Shown here one piece after another: positions 11,432-22,250 of a DNA stretch of 64,000 nt. Under the pieces are notes generated by a model. The model was not told the origin of the DNA. It was given only the letters and a program-made list of their open reading frames with translations, and did no database searches. Position 1 is the first letter of the stretch; the number at the start of each line of letters is the position of its first letter. The stretch comes from Botryosphaeria dothidea (Eukaryota > Ascomycota > Dothideomycetes > Botryosphaeriales > Botryosphaeriaceae), in assembly GCA_011503125.2 (NCBI GenBank), contig WWBZ02000001.1, forward strand, positions 3,844,001 through 3,908,000, read 5' to 3'. Position numbers and translations under genes: made by a program.

Positions 11432-12424
11432 TCAATCATCATCCTCCGAGACCCGCCTGAACGGATCGGGTCCGCTGGCATCGAGCAATTGGATGGTCCT
11501 GCCGTCGTCGGTCGTAAGACTCCATTCCAGGGTCTCAAACTGAATTAGAGAAAAGTCGCGTTAGCGTTGCCGTCCTTTGTCCAATGTTGCTAGAAAATTG
11601 ATAAGAGTCACCCGAGACAACACGGCATTGCTCAACCTTCAGACCCCGAGCTGAGTATGTCCTCAGGCAGCCATGCTTCCCGGGTTTCTTTGTACAGGTT
11701 CCCCGGTGTATTGTCTTCCTCTTGCCCGTGTGCGTCGTCGCAGTAATTCTTTCCCGCCAATCTCCCTCAGCGTGCTGACGAAGTTTATGGGCCAAGAAGA
11801 CTGTTAAGAAGAGAGAAGGGAGCATCCGCCCGGCCGCGCGACTAGCCCAAAGACCGATTCGGCAGCCCAGATGGCCAATTCCGTCTTCTGAGCCGCCCCA
11901 TTGACACCAACAGGACCAGCATTGCCAATCAAATCGTAGAAGAGAAAAAAGGGACCACTCACATAACCCATCCTCTTCTTCCTCTCACTTCTAAACCTCA
12001 TGGTGCCCTTCCCCGCTTTTCCCTTCACCCCGTACGAAATATCAATCCTCCCATGCAACTGGTCAATCGACCCTTGTATCCACGGAATCTTGCTCGCGAA
12101 GTAAATCTCCCCGCCCAGCGCCTCCCGCGCGCTCGGGTGCGTCCGCAGCGCGTACATGGTGCTTTCGACCACGGGGCTCGACTGCTTCTGGTAGTTGAAG
12201 ATGGCGGCGGTAGCGCCCGCGATGATCAGGCCGAACAGGGGGATCGAGAGTTTCCAGCGCAGCGAGGAGCTGTTGACGGTCGGCAGGGCGCGGTCGGCGC
12301 GCCGCTGCATCAGCGGGCCGGAGCCGGGCTTCGGGGCGGCGACGAGCGTGCGCCGGAGGAGTGGCGCGGCATTGGCAGGGAGGCGCGGGCGGAGGCCCAT
12401 TGGGAGGAGCGGACGGAGGGACAT
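11432..12424 (-). CDS. COA1: cytochrome c oxidase assembly factor Coa1
   Basis: Exons 11963-12424 and 11432-11539 (intron 423 bp, GTGAGT donor, phase 0) give 189 residues. The Arg/Ala-rich N-terminus (RPLLPMGLRPRLPANAAPLLRR cut short) looks like a mitochondrial presequence. A single membrane segment follows (LSIPLFGLIIAGATAAIF), then SSPVVESTMYALRTHPSAREALG, YGVKGKAGKGTMRFRSERKK and, across the intron, FETLEWSLTTDDGRTIQLLDA. This matches the Coa1 family, an inner-membrane protein that helps mature Cox1. The intron is unusually long, but reading through it would replace the conserved C-terminus, so splicing is favoured. Confidence 0.87.
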
Positions 12425-12807
12425 GGTGGCTGGTTGTGCGCGGAGGTTGTGTGCGGTGGTGTGGTGGATGGTGGTGATGGCCGACTCGAATGATCATCGG
12501 AGGTTTGGGAAATTTAGTGGTTGCCGCCGATGCGGACTGAAAGACAGGCACCGAATAATCACAACGATCTAGGCGCATACATAAACGGTTTCTGAGACCA
12601 TCTTTTTGATCAGCTAACTGACTACGGAATGGAAATGTTCAATTTTGTTCTACTATAGGCTTTTGCGAGCAGAAAAGATATGGTAGTGGTTCCAAGGCCC
12701 CAGACACTCACGCGCTTTGGCGTGGCCTGCTGCGCGTCTGCGTCATGCCAGCCAAAGCTCCCGCGCATCAGCGCCAGAAAGCTTCCCAAAACAACTGCAA
12801 CGTGAGA

Positions 12808-13657
12808 ATGGCCACAACACGCCTACGAAAAGCTTTTCGCTACCCGGATGATTTAGATGAAGAGCCAGCTGAGGGAATCGATGAGCAAGGTCTGTATCCG
12901 CGACCCGCGCTATATACATCATCTACTGTTGCTGGAGATTGCCCCGCTAAAGGCTGCCTACAGAGCAAGAGAAGCTCATCACCCAGATCCAGACCGAGGA
13001 TGTAGCCAAAACGGAGTTCTATAAGGTAAACCCTCAACTTCCGCTGCGATTCTATACCATGCGACCTGCCCACCCGCATGGAAGGACGCAAAATCCGAAG
13101 TAGAATACTGACAACCTTCCCTGTTCCAGAAAGCCTTCCTCGCCCTTCCAGCGCTCTCTCTGCTCCTCTACCTCCGCCCGCTCATAGCGCCCTCGTCATT
13201 CTCCGAGTTGCTTACCGCCGCCCTTGCTCTCACATCCCTTGCCGCATCTGCGTATACGTTATACTTCGTTCCGCTGGGGAACCCGCCTTCTTCGCTGCAT
13301 GGACGCGTTTCGATAGGAGAAGGTACGGGCCCAACAGTACTTGACAAACTCTTGAGGACACTGGGGACTGGAGGTGTCGATGATGGGCCGGTGGAGAGGT
13401 TTTTGCCTCTGCTGAACATGGCACTGTGTCTCGTCGTATGGTTGGAGTCGTTGGCGGCGAAGGCAAAGGTTGAGGGTTGGGAGGGGTATTTGCCTGCGAG
13501 TAAGTTCACGCTTTACTCAGTCACTGATATCTGAATCTGGTTGAAGCTGACGGTCTGGATAGTTGTTCTCGTATTGGTTTTTGTGGTCAGGTCCCAGCTT
13601 GCGCCTGTGGATGTGGTGGGGCTGGAAAGGCTTAGGTATGGATATAAAGGTGCCTAG
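12808..13657 (+). CDS. conserved small membrane protein of unknown function
   Basis: Four exons (12808-12889, 12964-13025, 13130-13499, 13563-13657) sum to 202 residues with exact frame. The N-terminus is acidic (MATTRLRKAFRYPDDLDEEP), followed by EQEKLITQIQTEDVAKTEFYK. Hydrophobic segments are KAFLALPALSLLLYLRPLIA, FSELLTAALALTSLAASAYTLYF cut at the ends, FLPLLNMALCLVVWLESLAA and IVLVLVFVVRSQL. The short C-terminus ends LERLRYGYKGA. I do not recognise a named family. The layout suggests an ER or other endomembrane protein. An upstream Met at 12745 is in frame with the track but lacks support. The start at 12808 fits the downstream exon pattern. Confidence 0.75.
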
Positions 13658-13814
13658 AGTCGGACCAATCGCAGCTATGAAGGCTACATAGTTCAGGGGC
13701 TCAGGGGCCTCGCAAAGCGGGGCAAATTAGTGGAAACTTTGAAGCTTCACTTCATCCTAACAAACCGGGCAATATTTCCCTGGAACAACCTCTGAGAATC
13801 TTCAACCACGGCCG

Positions 13815-15807
13815 ATGAGCCTGTGCTGCGCCTGCGTAGGGATTTCTAGCTCGGGTCTCTTCGATCGCCATACGGAGTAGCCATCGACCGAACAACCATG
13901 GGAATATGTGCACCTGCAAGAAGCAAGCCTTTCACTATCATCGGCTACATTTTGCCCTCTATGTTCTCTGATTGTGGAGTCGTTTATCGACCAGTTGCAA
14001 CTTAGCAACCGAGACAGCTGGGAAGTACTGTACCAACAGCTCAATGGACCTTTAAGGATACTGCTGCATGCTTCCGATATGTTGCTTTATGTCCAGTACA
14101 AGGACGATGGTCCCGAGCGAGTCATAAGTCCAAGGCTCTGTGTATCCATCAAAAGAGGTGATATTCCTATATATCTTACTGTGATTTCATCTGATCCAGC
14201 AGTTTTTCAGGTAGCACAGCCCCCGCGAATTTGAACTTTTACAGATTCCCAACTCTAAGCGTGGACTCTACCGAGGCTTTTGGTCTTGCCCAGTACTGAT
14301 AGATGATTGCCGGAGGAATCATAAGAGCTGCAAGACTGGTTTCATTGGGCGGAAGGTGGACTTGAGTGACTTTCCTCTCATACCTTCCCGTATCATAGAT
14401 GTTGGTCTCATTGCCGAGAATCAACGACTGAGACTGATAGAAGGCCACAAAATGGGCATCAGAGCGCGTTACGCTGCCTTGAGCCATCGTTGGGGAACCG
14501 AGCAGAGTCAGCCGATGACGACAACGAAAGCAAACATTCGGAGCCATCTTTTTGAGGGACTTCACATCGAGAACCTCTCATGGACCATTCAGGATGCCAT
14601 TCTCATTACCCAGAAACTTGGGCTAAGATACCTATGGGTTGATTCTCTTTGCATCATACAAGGCGATCCCTCGGGCTGGGAGCGCGAATCAGCCATTATG
14701 GGTGCCATCTACCGGGACTCATACATCACAATTTCTGCTAGTGGGGCTTCTGATGGGTCTCAGGGCTGCTTTCTGGAGACGCTGTACTTTGACGCCGTTG
14801 AGATATCTGTCCGCTCATCATCTGGCAACCCTTCTCTAAATACGTACTTTTTGTCCAGTGCGAAAAGCCGACAAGTTCAACATTCACTTTCTCTTGGACC
14901 ACTACATGAAAGGGCTTGGATAACCCAGGAGTGGATCTTGCCTCCACGAGTAATCTACTACACTCAGGACAGAATGGTCTGGTCATGCCGTGCAAAGACT
15001 GAGTCTGAATTGGGTATATTGCACGTGTCCAGTCATACCCGCGGCCGACAGCGGAAAGAAGGGTTCTTTGGCCAGCCTTCAGAGAAACTGGATTCTAGCA
15101 AGCTGCTTCCCGCGCCTAGCGTATATCATAGCTGGTGCTCGGTGGTGAGCGCCTACTCTGCACGGAAGCACACCATCATCACCGACAAACTAGCGGCCAT
15201 TCAGGGATTAGTGAATGAGATGGAGAAAGGCCATGAAGAGCTCGTAAGGAAGCAGGACTACTATGATACCGATAATAACGTCAGTAGGGATAGGTACACG
15301 TTCGGGCTATGGCAAAACAGGCTCGTGACGCAGTTGGCTTGGAAGCGACCATGGAGAGACGGTCCGATCCTTCGCCCACCTGCGCTACGGAAACTGGGCA
15401 TTCCTTCTTGGTCATGGGCTTCCGTCGATGGGCCGATCAAATTCCAGGTGAAAAGAGCGAAGGACGTGCAAAAGTATCAAAAACGCTCAAGCACTGAGCT
15501 CGGTGATCTCTACATGGGGCCAGTTGTCGAATCTTCCGGAAGGATTTCGCTACGTGTGCCCTGTGCAAGAGTCTTGGGCGGCACGCATCATCTGGGAAAG
15601 TCAACTGCAGTGCCCGAGGTAGATGATAATTGGGCTCTTGTTGATGAGCTTAAAACCTATGTCGGGACGGCTCAAACCGATGACGCGAGATGCCCATATG
15701 GAAGTTATCATGCGGTCACATTGTACACTAAGCGGGCATCGGGTACGGAGCGCATATCTGTCCTGCTTCTGAAGCCTTGTCAGGATGCACCAAGTTGCTA
15801 TGAATGA
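13815..15807 (+). pseudogene. HET-domain (heterokaryon incompatibility) gene with in-frame TAG
   Basis: Exon 1 (13815-14180) and exon 2 (14245-15807; intron 64 bp, phase 0) encode about 640 residues. Exon 1 starts MSLCCACVGISSSGLF and includes CPLCSLIVESF. Exon 2 includes DDCRRNHKSC, DLSDFPLIPSRIIDVG, YAALSHRWG, LGLRYLWVDSLCIIQGD, ESAIMGAIYRDSYITISASG and RAWITQEWILPPRVIYY, the classic HET domain order. A TAG at 13878-13880 interrupts exon 1 after RHTE. It could be a nonsense mutation (CAG to TAG) or be removed by a 45-bp in-frame intron starting GTAGGG at about 13836. If translation restarts downstream, the HET domain itself is intact. HET genes drive self/non-self recognition and cell death after fusion. 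Confidence 0.8.
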
Positions 15808-16067
15808 CTAGGACTGGTCTCAATCGAAGTAGAAAATCTGTTTCAGAGGGCGCCTGTTTGGATGTAATAATTGTATGAATTTCCCTATCGTGAGATAGAG
15901 GACAACTGAAATATCACATATGGTATTTGGCCAAAAACTCACTCACTACTGCGCTCTTGCACTCCATGTGAATGTAGTGTACTCACGATAGAATATCATC
16001 TCTTACAAGCTATATAATACATGCATTGCATTCCTTTCTCTTGGTTTCTGGGCAACCTCTTGGGCAT

Positions 16068-17306
16068 CTATGCCGGCAAGATCTCTCTCTTTTCCTTCTC
16101 ATCTCCGTACCAGCCAAACAACCTCGCCAGATAATCCCCGAAAAGCCCCGCCGAAATGGCGCCTCCAACCATCCAACATCCATTGTTGAACCACCACCAG
16201 CAACTCGCCACGCTCTTCAGCTTGACTTTCCAAATCATGGTCCCCAACGTCGTCACCGCGCCACCCACGCTGCCAACGAAAAACACGGGACCCGCGCCCA
16301 CCGCCATGCCCGCCCCAGCCAGCAGCGCCACCTGCACACCCGCCAGGCCGGCCAGCACGGCCTTGGTATTCTTTTCGTGGGCCAGCGCGATGCTCTTGAT
16401 ACCGGCCCTGACGTCATCCTTGATATCCATGTGCGCATACACCATATCATACAACACCGTCCACGCCACACAACTCGCATACAAACACCCCGCCGCTGTC
16501 AGCGCGACACCGCCCGCCAGCAGGTCGACGCCCAGCGCCGGGAACCCCATCATGGCGCCCCACGAGAACGTCAGGCCCAGCACCGCCTGCGGGTAGTACG
16601 TCACGCGCTTGGCCAGCGGGTACGTCGCCACCAGCAGCAGGCTCGGCGCGCCGTAGAAGAAGCACGCCGGCTGCGGGAACTGCAGGAGCACGGCGAGCCC
16701 CGTGAGCAGCTGGGCGCCGGTGAAGACGATGGCGGCTTGCGGCGACACGGCGCCGCGCGCGATGGGCCGCAGGCGCGTGCGCGCGACGTGCGGGTCGAGG
16801 TTGCGGTCCCACAGGTCGTTGATGGTGCAGCCGGCGCCGCGCATGACGAGGGCGCCCGTCGCGAAGAGCAGGGTTGTCCCGAGGACGGCGGCGGGCGCGG
16901 CGATGGGGGTCGCGAGCGGCGCGGCGAGGAGCGTGCTGAATACGCAGGGGAAGAAGAGGTAGTAGGTGCCGACGGGCTTGTCGAGGCGGACCAGCTCGGC
17001 GTAGGGGACGGCGGCGGAGGGGAGGTGGGCGAGGAGGCCGGCGGTTGGGGGTTGGTATGCTGGTGGTGGTTGAGTGTCCTGGATGGTGGTTGGGATTGCT
17101 GTTTGCGCCTGTTGGATGCGGGTGCTGGTGGTGTGGAATATGCGGTTTGGTACGCAGTTGTTTCTGTCGGGCTTTGTTGCAGCCACTTGAGAGAGTGTGG
17201 GGAATAGAGGTCTTGAGGATGCACTCTGGCGACATCCAAAGGCGGATGTCAATGTGCCTGGGAGCGCATGGTGGCGGCCATGCTTCACTGCGCGAGACAG
17301 CAGCAT
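16068..17306 (-). CDS. COQ2: 4-hydroxybenzoate polyprenyltransferase, mitochondrial
   Basis: Single exon, 412 residues. It belongs to the UbiA prenyltransferase superfamily: first Asp-rich motif NDLWDRNLDPHVARTRLRP at residues 163-181 and second motif YDMVYAHMDIKDD at 286-298, with LVRLDKPVGTYYLFFPC before them. About eight membrane segments and a long Ser/Arg-rich N-terminus fit mitochondrial import. Coq2 joins a polyprenyl tail to 4-hydroxybenzoate in ubiquinone synthesis in the inner membrane. The second motif has Met where many homologues have Gln (YAHQD), which may be tolerated. It is divergent from the JmjC gene, with 550 bp between starts. Confidence 0.93.
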   Translation of the reverse strand: MLLSRAVKHGRHHALPGTLTSAFGCRQSASSRPLFPTLSQVAATKPDRNNCVPNRIFHTTSTRIQQAQTAIPTTIQDTQPPPAYQPPTAGLLAHLPSAAVPYAELVRLDKPVGTYYLFFPCVFSTLLAAPLATPIAAPAAVLGTTLLFATGALVMRGAGCTINDLWDRNLDPHVARTRLRPIARGAVSPQAAIVFTGAQLLTGLAVLLQFPQPACFFYGAPSLLLVATYPLAKRVTYYPQAVLGLTFSWGAMMGFPALGVDLLAGGVALTAAGCLYASCVAWTVLYDMVYAHMDIKDDVRAGIKSIALAHEKNTKAVLAGLAGVQVALLAGAGMAVGAGPVFFVGSVGGAVTTLGTMIWKVKLKSVASCWWWFNNGCWMVGGAISAGLFGDYLARLFGWYGDEKEKREILPA

Positions 17307-17856
17307 ATCGCGACGGGATGATTAGCTGAATAGAAGAAGTATAACCCCCAAAACCCCGGGCTCTTTTCAAAGGAAGGTGCACACAGGCCTGATGCTACAC
17401 CTGGTCCCACTGCAGAGTTTCTTGGGGGAGGAACAACTGACCAGGTAGAGACTTTGCCTCCGACCACAGAGCTCAAAGTCCCCAAGACTACCAACAGGAA
17501 GCAAATGGTGCTCCCGGGAGCGCAGAAACAGACAAAAGTGAGAGAGGGACAAGCTCCGGCGCGTCGCGATTGACTTTCTTGTGGGCTTACTGGTCCGTGC
17601 ACGCGGCCCGCCCTACATACGTGAGCGCGACGCCTCCGAGTGGGCGGAGCTTCTCTCTGCCTTCTCCAGCTCGGCTCCTCTCCACCGCGCCCGCTCTTGC
17701 TCCTCGCGCACCTTCGCGGCCTTTGACCCATTGACTGAACTGCACGCGCCTCTCGCCCTCCAAATGCTATTGCGAGTATGAAAACACGAGCGCGTCGCAA
17801 GATCGCGTCCTGATCCGCATCCCCGCGCCTCCGCCGCATCTTCACCTGCCGGCAAC
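17307..17856. promoter_or_regulatory. divergent promoter between COQ2 and the JmjC gene
   Basis: 550 bp between two start codons. The right part (17640-17850) is C/T-rich. No individual binding site could be assigned with confidence. Confidence 0.45.
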
Positions 17857-20800
17857 ATGCCCGCACAACGCCCACGCGCTTCTTTCGAACCCATTCCGCC
17901 CGATTTTGATGTTCGCAGCCTCGTCGAGTCCACAGACAACTTCCAGTACGTCGACCGCATCTCGGTCGACCAGATCACGCAACAAGGCGTCTCGAAATTT
18001 GAAAAGCTCGTCTTGCTACATGTCGTTATTGGCGGCAAGCCGCTGGTGGTCGATGGCTTCGAAGATGTCCTTGATCCCTGGACTTTCACTCGCGAATGGC
18101 TCATGGCCAACTGTGGTGATAAAGTGGAGAACGCAAGAAACTTGACGGCCAAAGAAAACCTGCCGCTCACCATCCGTCACTACCTCAAGAACATGGGCTT
18201 GCTTACAAACCAGTACTTCGAAAAGCCCGAAAACTACAAGGACAAAACCCGCCAAAGGATCTATCTCAAAGATATCGACTGCTCCCAAGTTTGGCAAGAT
18301 AAGCTGAGAGAGCATATTCCGAGCGGCTTGTTCTACTTGAACGAGAGTACAGGAGACATAGATGGCCCTGGAGCTGTGGATGAGCCCGCAAATGCGCCAG
18401 GTGGAAGAAAGAAGGGTCGCGGAATTGCCCGCGCCGGCGACTTGATGTCCAGTTTGCCCCCGGAAATGCGTGCGGAAAACCTCATGTGTTATGTTGGCCA
18501 TGAAGGCACCTACACCCCTGCTCACCGCGAGATGTGCGCTTCGCTCGGTCAGAATATTATGGTCAATGCTTCAGGCACCGTTGGTGAGAATGGCAAACCT
18601 GAGAAGCCCGGAAGCTCCATATGGTTTATGACGGAGACTTCGGATCGGCACCTGGTTTCTGAGTATTGGCTTTCGGTTCTGGGGCACGACATTGAGGTCG
18701 AAAACCACTTTGCTCAGGTTGCCGCCTGGAAACGTGCACCTTTCAAGACATACGTTGTCGAACAGAGACCTGGTGACTTTATCTTGATCCCGCCTCTTGC
18801 GCCTCACCAAGTCTGGAACCGCGGCACTGGGACGATGAAGGTGGCCTGGAACAGGACCACTGTGGAAACCCTCGAGATGGCCTTCAACGAAGCCCTTCCA
18901 AATGCGCGCATGGTCTGTCGTGACGAACAGTACAAGAATAAGTCCATCGTCTATTACACTCTACTAAAGTACTCCAACCTCCTCAAGCAGGCCAAGGCCC
19001 AGTCGGAAGCCAGCGCGGAACAGGCCGCACTTCTACGGTTGAGTGCCAAGGTTCGCCAGGTGAAAAAGGACTTTAAACGCCTTTTCGAGTTATACAAGCA
19101 CGTCTTGCTGTCTGAGATGTACTCCCCCGACTTGCCCGGGGAACATCCGGAATTCATTCAATTTGAGAGTTTTGTGACATGCGCATATTGCCGCGGCAAC
19201 ATCTTCAACCGGTTCTTGACATGCAGATCCTGTGTCTATGCGCTAGGCACAGAGGTCGAAGAACCATACGACATATGTATGGACTGCTACACGATGGGGC
19301 GGAGCTGCGCTTGTACGTCTGGGCTGACCTGGGTGGAGCAATGGCGATGGAAAGACTTGCTCTATAAGTACGAAGAGTGGCGAAAGCAAATCCTTGATAT
19401 CGACAATGGCCGTCTTCACGAAAAGACCCCAATGCCCCTTCCCGAGGAACGCCGAAGCCTGCAAAAGAAGACACTTGCTCAAATCTGTCAAGAGCAGCTT
19501 AGAGTGAGGCCGTGGGTGGACTACCGGAACCCCCTTGGAAACGAGGAGGAAGAGAAGAGCGATGAGGAGATTATTGTGAACGATGATGGCACTGTGCGCC
19601 GTACAGCCAAAAAGCGGTCCAAAGCCTGGCTAGCCAGCCACCACAGCTGCCACACCTGTCTCAAGAAACATCCTAAGTGGAAGATGGCTAAATGCTCGAC
19701 TTGCGACCTTTGGTATTGCTACGGCTCCCTGTTCCGTGCCCACGATCTGATGCCTCAGACTATCATGGAGAACCCACGATGGCAATGCCCCCATTGTCAA
19801 CGGGTCTGTAACACTGGCGCTTGCAGGAGGGATCCGCGACAACGCCCTTACGAGCCGAAGGGTACTCTTCTAGGTCATGATACGAAGAAAGTGGCAGACG
19901 CTCGAAGTGTTGAAGCCCTCGTTGATTTCAGTGTGTCTAACCTCAATTGGCTTCGGGATGAGGACGCTGCTCCGATGCGAAAACGCCGTGAGGAGGCAGA
20001 GAAAGCTAGGCAGGCTGATCCTACGAATGACGACCGGTTTGATGACGAAGGAGATTTTGAGGAAGGCCCAACTCAAATTGAGTACTCACCAACAGGTGAG
20101 GATGAGAGCTTTTTGGATCCCGCTCTTCGCTCAAATGAGGCCGCCCTCCCAGGGCCCTCAGCTATGCTCGATGGTGCAAGGCCACGTAATGTCGATTCTC
20201 CGCTACACGTTGCTCAGGAAGAGAATGAGAATGGCATTGACGCCAACGCTGGTCCTTATAATGATGACATGGAGGCTGATGACAATTCTCTCTATCCTGA
20301 ACTGGATGGTAATGAGAGTGTTCAAGTCTTTAAGAGCGCTAGCAAGCGTGTCTACGAGGATTCTGAGGACTACATCAAGCTGATTCAATCCTCAAAGAGG
20401 CGCAAGACTGACAACCCCAAACCAAAGTCTACACAGACGAAGAACGACGCCACAAAACAATTCTTGAAGCAAAAAGAGAAACAACAGCTGGAGAAGGCCA
20501 AACAAGACGGTCGGTTCATCCAAGTCTGGGGTGCCATGAAGGGTCGGAAACTGGTTGTCACTCTTCGAGGCCTTCCCAGTGAAAAACTTGCGGAGTTCAG
20601 GAAGCGTGAGCTCGAGAAGCGTCGCAGAGCGCAGCTGAGTCTCAACAGCGACGCAAGGGATTCCGCGTTGCACAATGTTGCTATCATCCAGTCTGACGTC
20701 GCTGCTTCCAAGGGGCAGGCACCAGTGGGGGCTGCCAATGGCACTAAGAAGAAGTCGAACAAGGCTCGGATTGCCTTAGAAGACGATGAGGATTACAATA

Positions 20801-21894
20801 TTAGGACGGCCGAAGGTGGTAGGAGGAGGGGACCTCTCAAGAAACGTTACGAGGAAATCGACGTAGGCTCTGACGACGACGAGGAGTCGGAAGATGAGCA
20901 CTATGCTCCTCGGCAACGACGTCGGCGTGAGGACAGCGATGAGCTAGTACAGCTTCCGGAAGACTGGAAGGATGGCAAGGTAAATCGTCCTGGCAGAAAA
21001 CGGGAATCCATGCCTGCTCGCTCCACCGGTGCACAGATTCGCCCTTCTGGATCCAAGCCCGTTCGTGCATCCACTGGCAATATCCAGGTCATCTCCGATG
21101 ACAATGAGTCGTCGGATTCTTCTGCCCAAGGTGAAGGAGAACCGTTGCCACAGCAGCAACAGCAACGTCCCCAGCCTGTGGCCCCGATGAACCAACAAAC
21201 AATCACCAGCCAAGCCGAGAAGGACAAGGAGCAAGCGGAAACGTCCCGCCTTCGTGCTTTGGAAGAGGAGAACAACCGCCTGGCGAAACTCCAAGCCGAG
21301 CGGTGGGCGGAGGACGACGATGACGAGGAAAACGATGTCGGCAACAACCAGTTTGACGGCGCCAGCTCACCTGTATCATCATCTCCCCCCCCCAAACGCG
21401 CCCCCGTCGCGCCCATGCAGGCGAACCCCAACCCCGCGACCTCGAACGGGGGTTCTCCCCCTGCTCCCCCGACGGCCCGACCCAGCATCTTCTCCCGCTT
21501 CGGCCCCAATGCCCGCGGGAAGAAGATCAAGATCGTCTCGGCGGCCAGCAAGCGCCAGGCTGCTGCTTCGTCGGCTTCGTCGACTCCCGCTCCGACGTCC
21601 ATCGCTGCTTCTGTTGCTATTGCTACGACGTCTACGAAGGAGACCGCGCCTTTCGTGGAGAAGGCGCCAACGGCCACGACAAGCGGCTTCACGTCCGTCA
21701 ACAAGCCGCGCAGGTATGGAGATGGTGCGCTGAGATTGAGTGACACGGAGGACAGTGACGACGACGATGCGGGTAGCATTCCGGCGAGGGCCACGCCGCA
21801 AGGGAAGACACTGCCGGTGAGAGGCGCTGGTGCGTTGGCTGGGAGGAGTAGGGGAAGGGGACGGCCGAGGGGGAGGCCGAGGAAGGTTGCGTAG
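17857..21894 (+). CDS. JmjC-domain protein with Cys-rich zinc region and AT-hook tail
   Basis: Single exon, 1345 residues. A JmjC fold lies at about residues 200-345: YTPAHREM gives the metal ligands His223 and Glu225, and APHQVWN gives His317, so a HxE...H iron/2-oxoglutarate site is intact. Two Cys-rich modules follow: about 433-480 (CAYCRGNIFNRFLTCRSC ... CMDCYTMG) and about 595-665 (CHTCLKKH ... CSTCDLWYC ... CPHCQRVCNTGAC), resembling the 4CXXC/R1 zinc domain. The second half is charged and low-complexity with poly-Gln (QQQQQ), coiled-coil-like Glu/Lys stretches and a C-terminal AT-hook pattern GRGRPRGRPRK. It is probably a nuclear lysine demethylase or chromatin factor binding AT-rich DNA. 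The substrate lysine is unknown. Confidence 0.9.
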   Translation: MPAQRPRASFEPIPPDFDVRSLVESTDNFQYVDRISVDQITQQGVSKFEKLVLLHVVIGGKPLVVDGFEDVLDPWTFTREWLMANCGDKVENARNLTAKENLPLTIRHYLKNMGLLTNQYFEKPENYKDKTRQRIYLKDIDCSQVWQDKLREHIPSGLFYLNESTGDIDGPGAVDEPANAPGGRKKGRGIARAGDLMSSLPPEMRAENLMCYVGHEGTYTPAHREMCASLGQNIMVNASGTVGENGKPEKPGSSIWFMTETSDRHLVSEYWLSVLGHDIEVENHFAQVAAWKRAPFKTYVVEQRPGDFILIPPLAPHQVWNRGTGTMKVAWNRTTVETLEMAFNEALPNARMVCRDEQYKNKSIVYYTLLKYSNLLKQAKAQSEASAEQAALLRLSAKVRQVKKDFKRLFELYKHVLLSEMYSPDLPGEHPEFIQFESFVTCAYCRGNIFNRFLTCRSCVYALGTEVEEPYDICMDCYTMGRSCACTSGLTWVEQWRWKDLLYKYEEWRKQILDIDNGRLHEKTPMPLPEERRSLQKKTLAQICQEQLRVRPWVDYRNPLGNEEEEKSDEEIIVNDDGTVRRTAKKRSKAWLASHHSCHTCLKKHPKWKMAKCSTCDLWYCYGSLFRAHDLMPQTIMENPRWQCPHCQRVCNTGACRRDPRQRPYEPKGTLLGHDTKKVADARSVEALVDFSVSNLNWLRDEDAAPMRKRREEAEKARQADPTNDDRFDDEGDFEEGPTQIEYSPTGEDESFLDPALRSNEAALPGPSAMLDGARPRNVDSPLHVAQEENENGIDANAGPYNDDMEADDNSLYPELDGNESVQVFKSASKRVYEDSEDYIKLIQSSKRRKTDNPKPKSTQTKNDATKQFLKQKEKQQLEKAKQDGRFIQVWGAMKGRKLVVTLRGLPSEKLAEFRKRELEKRRRAQLSLNSDARDSALHNVAIIQSDVAASKGQAPVGAANGTKKKSNKARIALEDDEDYNIRTAEGGRRRGPLKKRYEEIDVGSDDDEESEDEHYAPRQRRRREDSDELVQLPEDWKDGKVNRPGRKRESMPARSTGAQIRPSGSKPVRASTGNIQVISDDNESSDSSAQGEGEPLPQQQQQRPQPVAPMNQQTITSQAEKDKEQAETSRLRALEEENNRLAKLQAERWAEDDDDEENDVGNNQFDGASSPVSSSPPPKRAPVAPMQANPNPATSNGGSPPAPPTARPSIFSRFGPNARGKKIKIVSAASKRQAAASSASSTPAPTSIAASVAIATTSTKETAPFVEKAPTATTSGFTSVNKPRRYGDGALRLSDTEDSDDDDAGSIPARATPQGKTLPVRGAGALAGRSRGRGRPRGRPRKVA

Positions 21895-22250
21895 ATGGAA
21901 AATGAGATTGTGGACGGGATGGAAAGTTTGGGGAGATTAGGTGTTTTTAACGAGGGGTGAAGAATCAGGGGAAAGCCAAGTGGCTTGGGGATGAGATTTT
22001 TCTTCATCGAGATTGAGAGGAGAAAAGGGTCCAGAGAACGATTCGCGAGGGATCTTTAGTTGGTTCGTCGAGACACGAGCGGAAATTTTGTTTGCTCGGG
22101 GGAGGGCATAAGCTTTTCATTCGGTAGGAACGGGAGAACATTTTTTCAACTCAATCTCTTCCCCTTCCCACCATTTGATACCCTCCTATATGTGCACAGC
22201 TGCAGATTCCTCAACTAACTGAGCGACTACTTTGCCGATAATCGTTCAGG
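21895..22250. other. convergent 3' regions, no gene seen
   Basis: 355 bp between convergent stops of the JmjC gene and the Zn2Cys6 regulator. It presumably holds both 3' UTRs. Confidence 0.5.

Noticed and set aside
16026..17207. 393-aa open frame on the plus strand
   Set aside because: Exactly antisense to COQ2, which has both prenyltransferase motifs.
20901..22007. 368-aa open frame on the minus strand
   Set aside because: Antisense to the low-complexity tail of the JmjC protein; Ser-rich by mirror of its codons.
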